Part shown: one piece after another, positions 9,103 through 18,322 of the stretch | Layout of the letters: every line of letters begins with the position of its first letter | Numbering within the stretch: the stretch's first letter is position 1 | Origin: Peribacillus sp. FSL E2-0218 | Lineage (GTDB): Bacteria; Bacillota; Bacilli; Bacillales; DSM-1321 | DNA: 64,000 nucleotides | Assembly (NCBI RefSeq): GCF_037992945.1 | Contig: NZ_CP150304.1 | Coordinates: 4,664,501 to 4,728,500, forward strand | Reading direction: 5' to 3' | Position numbers and translations under genes: made by a program | Notes under the pieces: generated by a model | Seen by the model: only the letters and a program-made list of their open reading frames with translations | What the model was told of the DNA's origin: nothing | Database searches by the model: none

Positions 9103-9852
9103 ATGATTTTGCAAAACATAAAAATTTTCGCCCATAGAGGCTCGAAAGGAACGCACCCGGAAAATACCATTGCCGCCTTCCAAAAGGCTGCCGAAACAGG
9201 AGCGGACGGGATCGAATTCGATGTCCATCTTAGTGCTGACGGGGAATTGGTCATCATCCATGATGAAACGCTCGACCGGACCACCTCCCTTACCGGGTAT
9301 GTAAAAGATCATTCGTCCCAAGAGCTGAAAACGGGGGATGCCGGAGTCAAGTACGCCAAGAAATTCACCGGGGAGCGAATCCCTTTCCTGCGCGAGGTTT
9401 TTGACTGGGCCAAGGGTAATGACTTATTGATGAACGTCGAAATCAAAACGGATAAACTGGCCTATGATGGAATCGAACAGAAGATTATCGATTCGATCCG
9501 CCATCATAAGATGGAGCAGCGGGTGATCCTCTCCTCCTTTAACCATCAATCGATCGAAAAGGTGAAGCTGCTCGCTCCAGAGCTTGAACGCGCCTTATTG
9601 TTCGAGGGGCTTCCGGATAACCTGGAGCAAATCTTGCGTGATAAACAAGAATCCGGTTTTCATCCCGATAAAAACAGCCTGACGGAAGCGACCAATGAAA
9701 TCGCGAAAACCCTCGGATATAAAGTCAGGCCGTGGGTCGCCAATGAGGAGGCCGATATCATCAAGCTCGCCAAAATGGGCGTTGACGTGATCATGACGGA
9801 TTTCCCGGAAATGGCCCTCAAGGCATTAAAGTCCTGGCAGGCGAACGGCTGA
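9103..9852 (+). CDS. Glycerophosphodiester phosphodiesterase (GDPD), cytosolic
   Basis: About 249 residues without signal peptide, so it acts inside the cell. Signature residues of the GDPD TIM barrel are present: FAHRGSKGTHPENT (catalytic His and Arg), IEFDVHLSADG (metal-binding Glu and Asp) and IIHDETLDRTT (second catalytic His). It hydrolyses glycerophosphodiesters to glycerol 3-phosphate and an alcohol. The frame opens with GTG at 9100; the ATG at 9103 is preferred, with AGGGG five bases upstream. A terminator follows. It resembles the YhdW/YqiK group rather than the secreted GlpQ. Confidence 0.92.
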   Translation: MILQNIKIFAHRGSKGTHPENTIAAFQKAAETGADGIEFDVHLSADGELVIIHDETLDRTTSLTGYVKDHSSQELKTGDAGVKYAKKFTGERIPFLREVFDWAKGNDLLMNVEIKTDKLAYDGIEQKIIDSIRHHKMEQRVILSSFNHQSIEKVKLLAPELERALLFEGLPDNLEQILRDKQESGFHPDKNSLTEATNEIAKTLGYKVRPWVANEEADIIKLAKMGVDVIMTDFPEMALKALKSWQANG

Positions 9853-9859
9853 ACAAAGC

Positions 9860-9893
9860 GAAAGAGAAGGAGCCGATGCCCCTTCTCTTTCTT
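9860..9893 (+). terminator. Terminator of the GDPD gene
   Basis: AAAGAGAAGG and its complement around a short loop, then TTTCTT. Confidence 0.75.
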
Positions 9894-9912
9894 AGCCATG
9901 TTATTCAGTTAA

Positions 9913-10122
9913 TTAGCGAGAATAGTTTGATCCGCCTAGTTGTTGTTCAGCCATTTGAACCAAACGTTTCGTGATTTCTCCACCAACGGAACCGTTAGCG
10001 CGAGCAGTAGTGTCGGCACCTAGATTCACGCCAAATTCACTTGCGATTTCATATTTCATTTGTTGTAGAGCTTGCTCTGCGCCAGCTACTACTAGTTGAT
10101 TGCTGCTGTTGTTGTTTGCCAT
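9913..10122 (-). CDS. Small acid-soluble spore protein, alpha/beta type
   Basis: 69 residues. The GPR protease cleavage region (EIASEFGVNLG) and the second conserved block (ARANGSVGGEITKRLVQMAE) are both present, which defines alpha/beta-type SASP. These proteins coat DNA in the dormant spore, protect it from UV and supply amino acids at germination. A very strong AGGAGGTG site precedes the ATG by seven bases, fitting high expression. Expression in the forespore under sigma-G is expected; I could not identify a convincing sigma-G promoter by eye. Which ssp paralog it is cannot be told. Confidence 0.97.
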   Translation of the reverse strand: MANNNSSNQLVVAGAEQALQQMKYEIASEFGVNLGADTTARANGSVGGEITKRLVQMAEQQLGGSNYSR

Positions 10123-10292
10123 GTGTTTTCACCTCCTACTAATATTAATTAGCATTTTGAGCTTAAATTATTATTGCCAATTTATTGAATTATTTTTTCT
10201 TTGGGGACCTTCATTCCAAAGCTCTTTATCATGATTTCCTTTGGCTGCTCATAAACTGTTAGGAAACTTTCTTTCAGTAGGAGGGAAAAGCA

Positions 10293-11579
10293 TTGCAAAT
10301 ACATGTGGTTAGGCCAGGCCAGACGTTATATGGCATCGCCCAGACATACAGCGTAACCGTCGATCGGCTCGTGGAATCGAATAAAATTCCTAACCCAAAT
10401 AATCTTGTCTCGGGGCAGGCCCTTGTCATTCCGATCGTCGGCAGCTATTATTTCGTGCAGCCGGGTGATAGTCTTTATTCCATTTCCCAAAAGGTCGATG
10501 TCCCTTATCAAGAATTGGCCAATATAAACGGGCTTCCAGAAGGTCAATCCCTCTCCGTCGGATATCGGCTCTATATACCGGCACGCAGGAAGCGGACTGC
10601 CGAATTCAATGGATATGTCGAGCCCAGGGGTACGACGGTCGCGCCGGCCCTAGAAACGGCAGCAAGGGAAGCGGCACCCTATTTGACCTATTTAGCTCCA
10701 TTCAGCTTTCAGGCGCTTCGTGACGGCTCCTTAAAGGAGCCATTGCTCAATAATTTCCCAGCCATCGCCAGAGAAAATAAAAACGTCCTGATGATGGTGA
10801 TCACCAATCAGGAAAATGACCAATTCAGCGATGAGCTCGGGCAAATCATCCTGACGAATACTTCCGTGCAAAATAAGTTCCTCAACAACATCGTTGCGAC
10901 CGCAAAGAAATATGGATTCAGGGATATTCACTTCGACTTCGAATATTTACGGCCAGCCGATAAAGAAGCTTATAATCAATTTCTCCGGAAGGCCAAGGAG
11001 CGATTCAAAAAAGAAGGCTGGTACATTTCCACGGCACTTGCCCCGAAAACAAGCGCGGACCAAAAAGGACGCTGGTATGAGGCCCATGATTACAGGGCCC
11101 AAGGTGAGATTGTCGACTTCGTGATCATCATGACATATGAATGGGGATATAGCGGAGGGCCGGCCATGGCCGTCTCACCTATCGGACCCGTTCGCGAGGT
11201 GCTTGAATATGCGATTACGGAGATGCCATCCAACAAAATCCTGATGGGGCAAAATCTATATGGCTATGATTGGACCCTGCCCTTTGTACAGGGGTCCACA
11301 GCCCGGGCGGTAAGCCCCCAGCAGGCGATCCAGATTGCTGCCGACAATGACGTCTCCATCGAATACGATGAAACCGCACAGGCCCCGCACTTCAACTATA
11401 CGGATATTGAGGATAGGCAGCATGAGGTATGGTTTGAGGATGCCCGTTCGATACAGGCAAAATTCGATTTAATCAAGGAATTGAACCTCAGAGGGATGAG
11501 TTATTGGAAGCTTGGCCTATCCTTCCCTCAAAACTGGCTGCTCATCAGCGATAACTTCAACGTACGCAGAAGAGTGTGA
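10293..11579 (+). CDS. sleL: Spore cortex-lytic glucosaminidase SleL/YaaH (two LysM + GH18)
   Basis: 428 residues. Two LysM peptidoglycan-binding modules (about 2-47 and 51-96) precede a glycoside hydrolase 18 domain (about 105-420). The GH18 motif DxxxDxE is seen as DIHFDFE at 211-217, with Glu217 as catalytic acid. Domain order and length match SleL/YaaH, an N-acetylglucosaminidase that degrades cortex fragments during spore germination. No signal peptide is present, as usual for this family. TTG start, with GGAGGG nine bases upstream. It probably forms its own transcription unit, expressed in the mother cell. Confidence 0.93.
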   Translation: MQIHVVRPGQTLYGIAQTYSVTVDRLVESNKIPNPNNLVSGQALVIPIVGSYYFVQPGDSLYSISQKVDVPYQELANINGLPEGQSLSVGYRLYIPARRKRTAEFNGYVEPRGTTVAPALETAAREAAPYLTYLAPFSFQALRDGSLKEPLLNNFPAIARENKNVLMMVITNQENDQFSDELGQIILTNTSVQNKFLNNIVATAKKYGFRDIHFDFEYLRPADKEAYNQFLRKAKERFKKEGWYISTALAPKTSADQKGRWYEAHDYRAQGEIVDFVIIMTYEWGYSGGPAMAVSPIGPVREVLEYAITEMPSNKILMGQNLYGYDWTLPFVQGSTARAVSPQQAIQIAADNDVSIEYDETAQAPHFNYTDIEDRQHEVWFEDARSIQAKFDLIKELNLRGMSYWKLGLSFPQNWLLISDNFNVRRRV

Positions 11580-11690
11580 GTGCGGCACGTCCCTTTTGGA
11601 AAGAAACAGGGGAATAATTGAATATGACCAGGCATATAATCCACTATCGAGCATGAAGTCCAGGTATTTCAGGATATGTGACTCAGGTAT

Positions 11691-11725
11691 AAAAGCCTTC
11701 CGGCGCTTTACGGAAGGCTTTTATC
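11691..11725 (+). terminator. Terminator downstream of sleL
   Basis: Stem AAAAGCCTTCCG with full complement, eight-base loop, T-run. The 110 bases between the sleL stop and this hairpin show no credible gene. Confidence 0.85.
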
Positions 11726-11811
11726 GTGAATCAAAGTTTTCCGCCCATGCCTTATGAGCCAAGTCTTTCTTGTCCATACTAAAAGGAACAGCTTAAGGGG
11801 TGTGAAAAAAC

Positions 11812-12804
11812 ATGATCAGAATCGGTCCATTCAATACCGCCGTTCCTAGATTTCCGCGTTTCATCAGATTACTTTCGATTATCGCCTTATTCTTACTAGC
11901 ATTCGGGGTATTGATTCACCTTGTCGAGCCCAAGAACTTCCCCACCCTGCTTGATGGCATCTGGTGGGCCATCGTGACCATGTCAACCGTGGGCTACGGA
12001 GATTACACGCCTGTGACCAACCTTGGTAAAATCATCGGCATGATACTCATTTTATCGGGTGTAGGATTGATTACCTCTTATTTTGCACACATTGCAAAAA
12101 TGTCCATTTCCACGGAACAGCTATTCCTTACAGGAAGGAAAGACTTCACCGGCGGCGGACATTTTATCATCGTGGGCTGGAATGGCCGTTCTAAACGGAT
12201 CATCCAAAACATTCATGAGCGCAAACATCATCAATCCATCGTCCTTATCGATGATACGCTGCAAAAGCATCCGCTTCCGAGGACGAATATCCACTTCGTT
12301 CACGGTAAAGCGACATTGGATTCCGTCCTGAAGAAGGCCAATATAAACCAGGCGATACGTGTTCTTATCACGGCCGACCTTAAGCAGGACGAGCTGCAAA
12401 CGGATATGTTCTCGATATTGACGCTGCTGGCCGTCAAGGGGCTGAACCCTGAAGTGTATTGCCTTGTCGAGATCTTGACCCATGAACAAAAGGAAAATGC
12501 CTTGCGCGCCGGGGCGGACGGAATCGTCGAAACGAATAAATTCGCGAGTGAATTTATGCAGGATTGCTTATCAAAGGGAATAGTCGGGGAAGCAGAAGAG
12601 CAAGTTGAAGGAGCCGGATTGAAAATCAAACAGCTGCCCATTCAGGCGGAATGGGCAGAAAAGACGTTCAAGCAGTTGAGCACGGAGCTATTGGAACAGA
12701 ACATATTAATCATCGGCATCCTATCAGGAGGCGAGACCTTCATCAAGCCCCCTGCAGATGAAATCGTCCATCGCAATGACGTCCTGCTCATCATTGATGA
12801 TTAA
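11812..12804 (+). CDS. yugO: Potassium channel with TrkA-N/TrkA-C domains, YugO
   Basis: 330 residues. Two membrane helices (about 18-37 and 72-92) flank the selectivity filter TVGYGD at 59-64. A Rossmann TrkA-N domain follows (GHFIIVGWNGRSKR) and then a C-terminal TrkA-C-like part. B. subtilis YugO has the same size and domain order and is the K+ channel of biofilm electrical signalling. In B. subtilis mstX precedes yugO; no mstX is seen here. The stop codon overlaps the stop codon of convergent yugN, with no room for a terminator between them. Confidence 0.93.
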   Translation: MIRIGPFNTAVPRFPRFIRLLSIIALFLLAFGVLIHLVEPKNFPTLLDGIWWAIVTMSTVGYGDYTPVTNLGKIIGMILILSGVGLITSYFAHIAKMSISTEQLFLTGRKDFTGGGHFIIVGWNGRSKRIIQNIHERKHHQSIVLIDDTLQKHPLPRTNIHFVHGKATLDSVLKKANINQAIRVLITADLKQDELQTDMFSILTLLAVKGLNPEVYCLVEILTHEQKENALRAGADGIVETNKFASEFMQDCLSKGIVGEAEEQVEGAGLKIKQLPIQAEWAEKTFKQLSTELLEQNILIIGILSGGETFIKPPADEIVHRNDVLLIIDD

Positions 12805-13205
12805 GGGAGCAATAGCTTTTCCAGATCACGGACAAGCGATTTGCCATAAGAGATATAGTTTTCCGGAAATTCCGCATCCGGATCTTCAGGCTCGGCAAAT
12901 TGGTTGAATGACGCAGAAAGGTTTCCGATATTCCCTTCATCATCAATGCCGTCCTCGTACTTATGGGACAATAAGAATGGCTGTAATATCTCGACCATCG
13001 CCCCATCTTTATCGAGTGAGCCATCGATGGCCTTGAACGGGACCCGCAGGAATTGGTATCCGTCGCTGTCATCCATTTTGTAATCGAAGGATCCGTGGTC
13101 ATAATCCCACCCACCGCCAATCACATAGCCTTCCGGTTTTAACTTCGTCTCCAGATCGAACAAGCCGAATGTCTTCCCTTCCAACTCAGAAGAAATCTTG
13201 ATCAT
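12801..13205 (-). CDS. yugN: YugN-like family protein
   Basis: 134 residues, acidic, soluble, matching the YugN family in size and in position beside yugO and pgi. Function is unknown. It has a glycine-rich strand (GYVIGGGWDYDHGSFDYK) and ends RDLEKLLLP. Its 3' end overlaps the convergent yugO gene by four bases, the two stop codons sharing sequence. AAAGAGG precedes the ATG. Confidence 0.9.
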   Translation of the reverse strand: MIKISSELEGKTFGLFDLETKLKPEGYVIGGGWDYDHGSFDYKMDDSDGYQFLRVPFKAIDGSLDKDGAMVEILQPFLLSHKYEDGIDDEGNIGNLSASFNQFAEPEDPDAEFPENYISYGKSLVRDLEKLLLP

Positions 13206-13275
13206 TGTAAAAAACCTCTTTCGCTATTTTTCTATTAGCATAACCAAATGGCCGTTAAAAAAACCTGGCATGGCC

Positions 13276-13605
13276 TTATTCTTCCTTCGATTGCACATAG
13301 AGGAGCCTGGCCGCGTCACTGATTTCCAAGCGGTCATCAGCCTTTTGCGACGTTTCTTCCCCCTTTGATGCCTCCCTGGATTCGCTCCTTTGCAATTGCT
13401 GAAGCTGCCTTTCGATTTGCCGCATCTCCTGCTCCAGCTGCTTGAGCTTCACTTCCTTTTCTTTTGCTTCGTCATCCGTTTGGTATACTTCCTGGATATC
13501 TGCCTGCAGCTCCGTTCTCCGGTTCTCCAGCTCCTTGATTGCATATGCCGAATCGCCTGCTCCAGCTCTCGAATAAGCGGAGCTTGTCGTTGATGAAATT
13601 TGCAT
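13276..13605 (-). CDS. FlxA-like coiled-coil protein
   Basis: 109 residues. A Ser/Thr-rich start (MQISSTTSSAYSRAGAG) is followed by a long heptad-rich coiled coil (about 25-75, EKEVKLKQLEQEMRQIERQL) and a short tail. This layout fits the FlxA-like family; members' function is mostly unknown, some are linked to flagellar regulation. GTGAGGATC precedes the ATG. It lies between yugN and pgi on the same strand and may be its own unit. Confidence 0.7.
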   Translation of the reverse strand: MQISSTTSSAYSRAGAGDSAYAIKELENRRTELQADIQEVYQTDDEAKEKEVKLKQLEQEMRQIERQLQQLQRSESREASKGEETSQKADDRLEISDAARLLYVQSKEE

Positions 13606-13690
13606 ATCTGATCCTCACTTTCGTTTTGTTCTTCATGAGTATCGGATAGGATTATTAACTTTGCCTTAATGGACGTTTTTTGAGCCTATT

Positions 13691-13740
13691 AAAAAGGCAT
13701 CAAGCCAGGATGAGATCATCCAGCTTGATGCCTTTCTTTA
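13691..13740 (-). terminator. Terminator of pgi
   Basis: Long hairpin, arms AAAGGCATCAAGC and complement plus an inner GGATGA/TCATCC stem; T-run on the minus strand. Confidence 0.9.
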
Positions 13741-15087
13741 TTATAAGCGCTTCTCTAATTCCGCTTTTTTCTCTTCAAAGCCAGGCTTGCCCAAAAGTGC
13801 AAACATGTTCACCTTATAAGCTTCCACACCAGGCTGATCGAATGGATTGACGCCAAGCAGGTATCCGCTCATTGCACAGGCCTTCTCGAAGAAGTAGACC
13901 AGGTAGCCAAACGTATACGCATCAAGCTTCGGAACCGTTACGATAAGGTTCGGAACGCCGCCGTCGGTATGGGCTAACAGCGTGCCCTCGAATGCTTTAT
14001 TATTGACGAACTGCACCGTTTCACCTGAAAGATAGTTCAGGCCATCCAAATCATTATCCGCTTCCTCGATCAAGATTTCATGACGGGCATTATCGACTTT
14101 AATGACTGTTTCAAAAAGATCGCGACGACCTTCCTGAACATATTGCCCTAATGAATGCAGGTCAGTCGAAAAGTTGGCCGACGAAGGGAAAATCCCTTTT
14201 TGGTCCTTGCCTTCACTTTCTCCGAATAATTGCTTCCACCACTCAGAGAAATATTGCAGACCCGGCTCATAGTTGATCAGCATCTCAATCGTTTTCCCTT
14301 TATTGTAAAGGACATTTCGAACTGCGGCATATTGGTATGCCTGATTATCGGCTAACTCGGATGAACTGAAATCGTTTCTGGCACTTTCGGCACCTTCCAT
14401 GATTTGATCGATGTCCGCACCGCTGACTGCAATCGGAAGCAAGCCCACTGCGGTTAACACCGAGTAGCGTCCTCCCACATCGTCAGGAATGACGAAAGTT
14501 TCGAAGCCTTCCTCCGTTGCCACTGTTTTTAATGCGCCTTTTTCTTTATCAGTGGTCGCATAAATCCTGCCTTTTGCTTCTTCCACGCCATATTTTTGTT
14601 CAAGAAGCTTCCGGAAGATCCTGAAAGCCAGTGCAGGTTCAGTCGTCGTACCGGATTTGGAGATTACATTGATCGAGAAATCCCTATTTTCCAATACATC
14701 CATTAAATCCTGCATATATGTAGAGCTAATATTGTTACCTACAAATAAAACTTGCGGGGTTTTTCTTTTTTCAGAAGGCAATATGTTGTAAAAGCTGTGT
14801 TGAAGCATCTCAACCGCTGCCCGGGCTCCCAAGTAGGACCCGCCGATTCCGATAACCAGCAACACTTCCGAATCTTCCTTGATTTTCGCTGCAGCCTTTT
14901 TGATTCTTGAGAATTCTTCTTTATCATAGTTGGCAGGGAGATCGATCCAGCCAAGATAATCATTTCCTGCTCCCGTTTGTTCATGCAGGGAATGGTGTGC
15001 CACTTTTACGGCGTCCTGCAAATAGGTTATTTCATGCTCTCCGAAAAACGGCAGGGCTTTTGAATAATCGAAACGTATATGGGCCAT
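13741..15087 (-). CDS. pgi: Glucose-6-phosphate isomerase
   Basis: 448 residues, close to the B. subtilis enzyme. The SIS-fold signature is clear: VIGIGGSYLGARAAVEML, VISKSGTTTEPALAFR and DVGGRYSVLTAVGLLP. It interconverts glucose 6-phosphate and fructose 6-phosphate in glycolysis and gluconeogenesis, in the cytosol. GGAGGAGG stands before the ATG. The gene has its own terminator, and neighbours match the yug region. Confidence 0.98.
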   Translation of the reverse strand: MAHIRFDYSKALPFFGEHEITYLQDAVKVAHHSLHEQTGAGNDYLGWIDLPANYDKEEFSRIKKAAAKIKEDSEVLLVIGIGGSYLGARAAVEMLQHSFYNILPSEKRKTPQVLFVGNNISSTYMQDLMDVLENRDFSINVISKSGTTTEPALAFRIFRKLLEQKYGVEEAKGRIYATTDKEKGALKTVATEEGFETFVIPDDVGGRYSVLTAVGLLPIAVSGADIDQIMEGAESARNDFSSSELADNQAYQYAAVRNVLYNKGKTIEMLINYEPGLQYFSEWWKQLFGESEGKDQKGIFPSSANFSTDLHSLGQYVQEGRRDLFETVIKVDNARHEILIEEADNDLDGLNYLSGETVQFVNNKAFEGTLLAHTDGGVPNLIVTVPKLDAYTFGYLVYFFEKACAMSGYLLGVNPFDQPGVEAYKVNMFALLGKPGFEEKKAELEKRL

Positions 15088-15195
15088 TCAAATTCCTCCT
15101 CCAATTGTAACTTTCCTTTTCACTTTATCTGATGTATTTCTGATAATCAAGAACTGGATAAAGTAATTGGTGAATTTTCCCGATTAAATAAATTG

Positions 15196-15222
15196 CATTC
15201 CCACCTCATAAAGGTGGGAATG
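15196..15222 (-). terminator. Hairpin downstream of the alcohol dehydrogenase gene
   Basis: CATTCCCACCT and complement around a short loop; the T-run is imperfect. Confidence 0.65.
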
Positions 15223-15238
15223 GGGATATTTTTCTTGA

Positions 15239-16402
15239 TTATAAAGAAGCGCGTAATATCGCAAGAACATCTTCACGGTTCAGGACCTTGAATCGGCCAA
15301 AATCGCCTCTGCTCATCGCTTTATCAGCGATGACTTCCAGCTGTGAGTCATCAATTTCATAATCGGAAAGAGTGGTCGGCGCCCCTAAGCTGCTCCAAAA
15401 TGCACGAAGCCTGTCAATTCCCTCAAGTGCCGCTTCCTCATCCGTTTTCCCTTCAGGATCGACATCGAATACCCGGATCGCAACCTGTTTGAAGCGTGAG
15501 ACATTTTCATGAAGTACATGTTTCATCCAATTCGGGAACAGGATGGCCAATCCGCCGGCATGAGGGATGTCATACACTGCCGAGACGGCATGTTCAATAT
15601 TATGCGTCGCCCAATCACCACTGTAACCGACTCCGAGCGAACCATTAAGGGCAATATGCCCGGCATACAAGATCGTAGCCCTGTGCTCATAATTCTCGAG
15701 ATCTTTCAATAGTTCAGGTGCCGTTTCCATCACGGTCAATAACAGCGATTCACAGAAACGATCCTGAAGCGGTGCATGCGTTTCGGGATGGAAGTATGTT
15801 TCGAACACATGTGACATCATATCGACCATTCCGTATACCGTTTGGTTTTTAGGTACCGAAAAAGTGTTTTCGGGATCTAAAATGGAGAATTGAGGGAAAA
15901 CCAATGGGCTGCCCCAACCGTATTTCTCTTTTGTCTCCCAGTTTGTTATGACGGATCCCGAATTTGCTTCGGAGCCCGTTGCAGCCAACGTCAGCACCGT
16001 CCCAAATGGCAATGCCGCCTCGACCGGCGCCTTCTTGATGACGAGTTCCCATGGGTTGCCGTCATATTTAGCACCTGCAGCAATGGCCTTTGTAGCGTCA
16101 ATGACGCTTCCGCCGCCAACGGCAAGGATAAAGTCGATCTGATGCTGCTTACAAAGATCCACACCCTTTTGAACGGTGGAGATGCGCGGATTCGGTTCAA
16201 CCCCGGATAGTTCGTGCACCTCGGCATCGATTTCTTTCAAGGCTTTGATCACTTTTTCATATAAGCCATTTTTCTTTATGCTGCCGGATCCGTATACGAG
16301 TAAAACTTTATTTCCATAAGCCGGAATTTCGGATTTTATGCTTTCAAGCTGATCTTTCCCGAAAATTACTTTAGTGGGATTTTTAAACGTGTAATTTTCC
16401 AT
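15239..16402 (-). CDS. yugJ: Iron-containing alcohol dehydrogenase, NADH-dependent butanol dehydrogenase type
   Basis: 387 residues of the group III Fe-alcohol dehydrogenase family. The N-terminal NAD-binding part has VLLVYGSGSIKKNGLY and the GGGSVID loop (ILAVGGGSVIDATKAIA). Metal-binding histidines lie in MMSHVFETYFH, HNIEHAVSAV and DIPHAGGLA. It reduces aldehydes such as butanal. B. subtilis has two paralogs here, yugJ and yugK; only one copy is present, and the yugJ symbol is a choice. AAAAAAGGAGAG precedes the ATG. Confidence 0.9.
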   Translation of the reverse strand: MENYTFKNPTKVIFGKDQLESIKSEIPAYGNKVLLVYGSGSIKKNGLYEKVIKALKEIDAEVHELSGVEPNPRISTVQKGVDLCKQHQIDFILAVGGGSVIDATKAIAAGAKYDGNPWELVIKKAPVEAALPFGTVLTLAATGSEANSGSVITNWETKEKYGWGSPLVFPQFSILDPENTFSVPKNQTVYGMVDMMSHVFETYFHPETHAPLQDRFCESLLLTVMETAPELLKDLENYEHRATILYAGHIALNGSLGVGYSGDWATHNIEHAVSAVYDIPHAGGLAILFPNWMKHVLHENVSRFKQVAIRVFDVDPEGKTDEEAALEGIDRLRAFWSSLGAPTTLSDYEIDDSQLEVIADKAMSRGDFGRFKVLNREDVLAILRASL

Positions 16403-16614
16403 TGGATTTCTCTCCTTTTTTATGACACATCACCTTTTTTGCAGCCTTGTAAACATCCACGCGGGCAATGGCAAGTTTTTTCTTTTCTTCATTATGACCA
16501 ATGTGACATATAAATACAAAAAATCCGTCCGGAACTTTTGTAAAGATGTATATTTACATGATGAAAAAGCATGATAAGTAAAGAACGAACTTATTTTAAA
16601 AAGGAGGCTGTACA

Positions 16615-16848
16615 ATGAGTGGAATTCAAAGAACGGCACTTGTTCTTACAATAATCGGTGCAATCAATTGGGGATTAATAGGGTTTTTCCAATTTGATTT
16701 AGTCGCATCGATCTTCGGAGGCCAGGATGCTGCATTGGCCCGTATCGTTTATGGATTGGTTGGAATTGCTGGCTTGGTCAATCTTGGTCTTCTCTTCAAA
16801 CCAAGTCCTGAAATATCCAGGGAGCCAGAAACAAAACCGACTCGTTAA
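16615..16848 (+). CDS. yuzA: DUF378 membrane protein YuzA
   Basis: 77 residues with two membrane segments (about 6-28 and 44-64). The sequence GAINWGLIGFFQFDLVASIFGG is the DUF378 hallmark. Function unknown. A strong AAGGAGG site is followed by ATG. It is divergent from the dehydrogenase gene and convergent with yugI, as in B. subtilis. Confidence 0.93.
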   Translation: MSGIQRTALVLTIIGAINWGLIGFFQFDLVASIFGGQDAALARIVYGLVGIAGLVNLGLLFKPSPEISREPETKPTR

Positions 16849-16889
16849 AGAATGGGTAAGTTCCTGGACATCTTTTATGTACAACAAAT

Positions 16890-16927
16890 AAGCCGGGGCA
16901 TGGTTTATCCTGACCCGGCTTTATTTC
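16890..16927 (+). terminator. Terminator of yuzA
   Basis: Stem AAGCCGGG and complement with a long loop, then TTTATTT. Confidence 0.75.
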
Positions 16928-16934
16928 ATTAGTC

Positions 16935-16974
16935 AAAAAAACCGGCTGATCAAAAGATCTGCCGGTTTTAAAAA
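16935..16974 (-). terminator. Terminator of yugI
   Basis: Stem AAACCGGC and complement; A-run on the plus strand becomes the T-run of the minus transcript. Confidence 0.85.
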
Positions 16975-16975
16975 A

Positions 16976-17380
16976 TTATTTTTTGATAAGGTCTTCGCGT
17001 TGAGATTGTTCGATCCACTCTTGAAGTTTGTCTTTCAATGTGTTGAATCCTTCAGTAGATTCGATGTGAGATGTTGCTTTAACAGATGCTTGGCGTTTTT
17101 TCGGAGCTTTTTTCGGAGCTTCAGTACGCTCAGGAGCTTCTTCTGTAGCACGGATCGATAAGCCGATTTTTCCAGCAGCTGAATCGATTGAAAGAACTTT
17201 CACTTTCACTTCATCGCCCACTTTTAAATGTTCGTTGATATCTTTAACGAATCCGTGAGTGATTTCAGAAATATGAACTAAACCTTGAGTTGAATCATCT
17301 AAAGCAACAAAAGCACCGTATGGTTGAATACCAGTTACTTTACCAGTAACTACCGCACCAATTTCGAATTTCTCAGACAT
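16976..17380 (-). CDS. yugI: General stress protein 13, S1 RNA-binding domain (YugI)
   Basis: 134 residues: an S1 domain at about 5-77 (GAVVTGKVTGIQPYGAFVAL, GLVHISEI, GDEVKVKVLSID) and a basic tail (RTEAPKKAPKKRQ) that may help RNA or ribosome contact. B. subtilis GSP13 binds the 30S ribosome and is induced by stress. ATAGGAGTG precedes the ATG and a good sigma-A promoter lies 50-80 bases upstream. Confidence 0.95.
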   Translation of the reverse strand: MSEKFEIGAVVTGKVTGIQPYGAFVALDDSTQGLVHISEITHGFVKDINEHLKVGDEVKVKVLSIDSAAGKIGLSIRATEEAPERTEAPKKAPKKRQASVKATSHIESTEGFNTLKDKLQEWIEQSQREDLIKK

Positions 17381-17431
17381 GGTAACACTCCTATTTTATA
17401 TATATTTTTTCGTCTTTTCACGCAATAAAAA

Positions 17432-17460
17432 ATTATATCACATATTTGGTAAATAATCAA
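17432..17460 (-). promoter_or_regulatory. Sigma-A promoter of yugI
   Basis: Minus strand: TTGATT (17455-17460), 17-base spacer, TATAAT (17432-17437). The rest of the 430-base gap to the XRE gene is AT-rich; I see no other gene in it. Confidence 0.7.
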
Positions 17461-17811
17461 AGTTAAGTATACCATACTTTTTGGGATTTTACTCATAAAA
17501 AATGTTTGTTTTTTGGAAATAATAATTAAATAGATGAAATCGTTATTTATAACTTATCCTAATAATTTGCAAATAACCTGGATTTCCTTTTCCATGGCAA
17601 AACTTCAGCCTTCTAACATCGGGTCTGCCAGCTATAAAATCCTCATTACTGAATTTTTTTACCGCCTGATTCATTAAGATATGCTCATTTCGAAGTTTCG
17701 CAAGCGATTTTTTTCACAAAACCTACATATTCAGTTTCCTATTCTTAAGTTATAATATGGTAAAATAATGACATTAACTAAATTTTTTCCATAAAAAGGA
17801 GTGCCTACCCT

Positions 17812-18165
17812 ATGTCAAATGTCGCGAAGAATATTCGGCAATATCGAGAAGACCATAACCTCACGCAGCAGGAACTGGCTTTGAAATTAAGAATCGGCAC
17901 CAAAAAAATCGAAAAGTATGAATCAGGGGAATCGGTCCCTGATACACAAACCATTTTACGTCTTTCCACCGTTCTTGACATTCCTGCCTCGGAATTTTTG
18001 AAGGATGCCCCTACCGGGAATGCTGGTGGCATGGACGAGGACATCAAAAAACTAATTGAAGAAATCGGCACCAAAAAGGCTGAACTCATCTTAAGGGCGG
18101 CCAAGGATTTCAGTGAAGAACAAATTCTGAATGTTATGCATACTTTATATAATACACAAGCTTAA
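17812..18165 (+). CDS. XRE-family transcriptional regulator
   Basis: 117 residues. The N-terminal Cro/CI-type helix-turn-helix (about 5-60: IRQYREDHNLTQQELALKLR, then IEKYESGESVPDTQT) is followed by a short C-terminal helical part that could dimerise. Target genes are unknown. AAAGGAG lies about eleven bases before the ATG. It stands alone between yugI and alaT with its own terminator; B. subtilis has no such gene at this place as far as I recall. Confidence 0.9.
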   Translation: MSNVAKNIRQYREDHNLTQQELALKLRIGTKKIEKYESGESVPDTQTILRLSTVLDIPASEFLKDAPTGNAGGMDEDIKKLIEEIGTKKAELILRAAKDFSEEQILNVMHTLYNTQA

Positions 18166-18281
18166 TTCAAAAAAATGGTCATGGTATGTGTATTTTTTAT
18201 CAACAGGCTGGATATACTATGATTAACACTTTCTATGTTAATCCATTAGATTAACTCTTTTTTCTAATTCCCCCTATGGAA

Positions 18282-18318
18282 AGGGATCCGGCTGCATAAT
18301 GGCCGGATCCCTATTTTT
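18282..18318. terminator. Terminator between the XRE gene and alaT
   Basis: Perfect 11-bp stem AGGGATCCGGC and complement, nine-base loop, seven T on the plus strand. It can serve both convergent genes. Confidence 0.85.
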
Positions 18319-18322
18319 TTGC

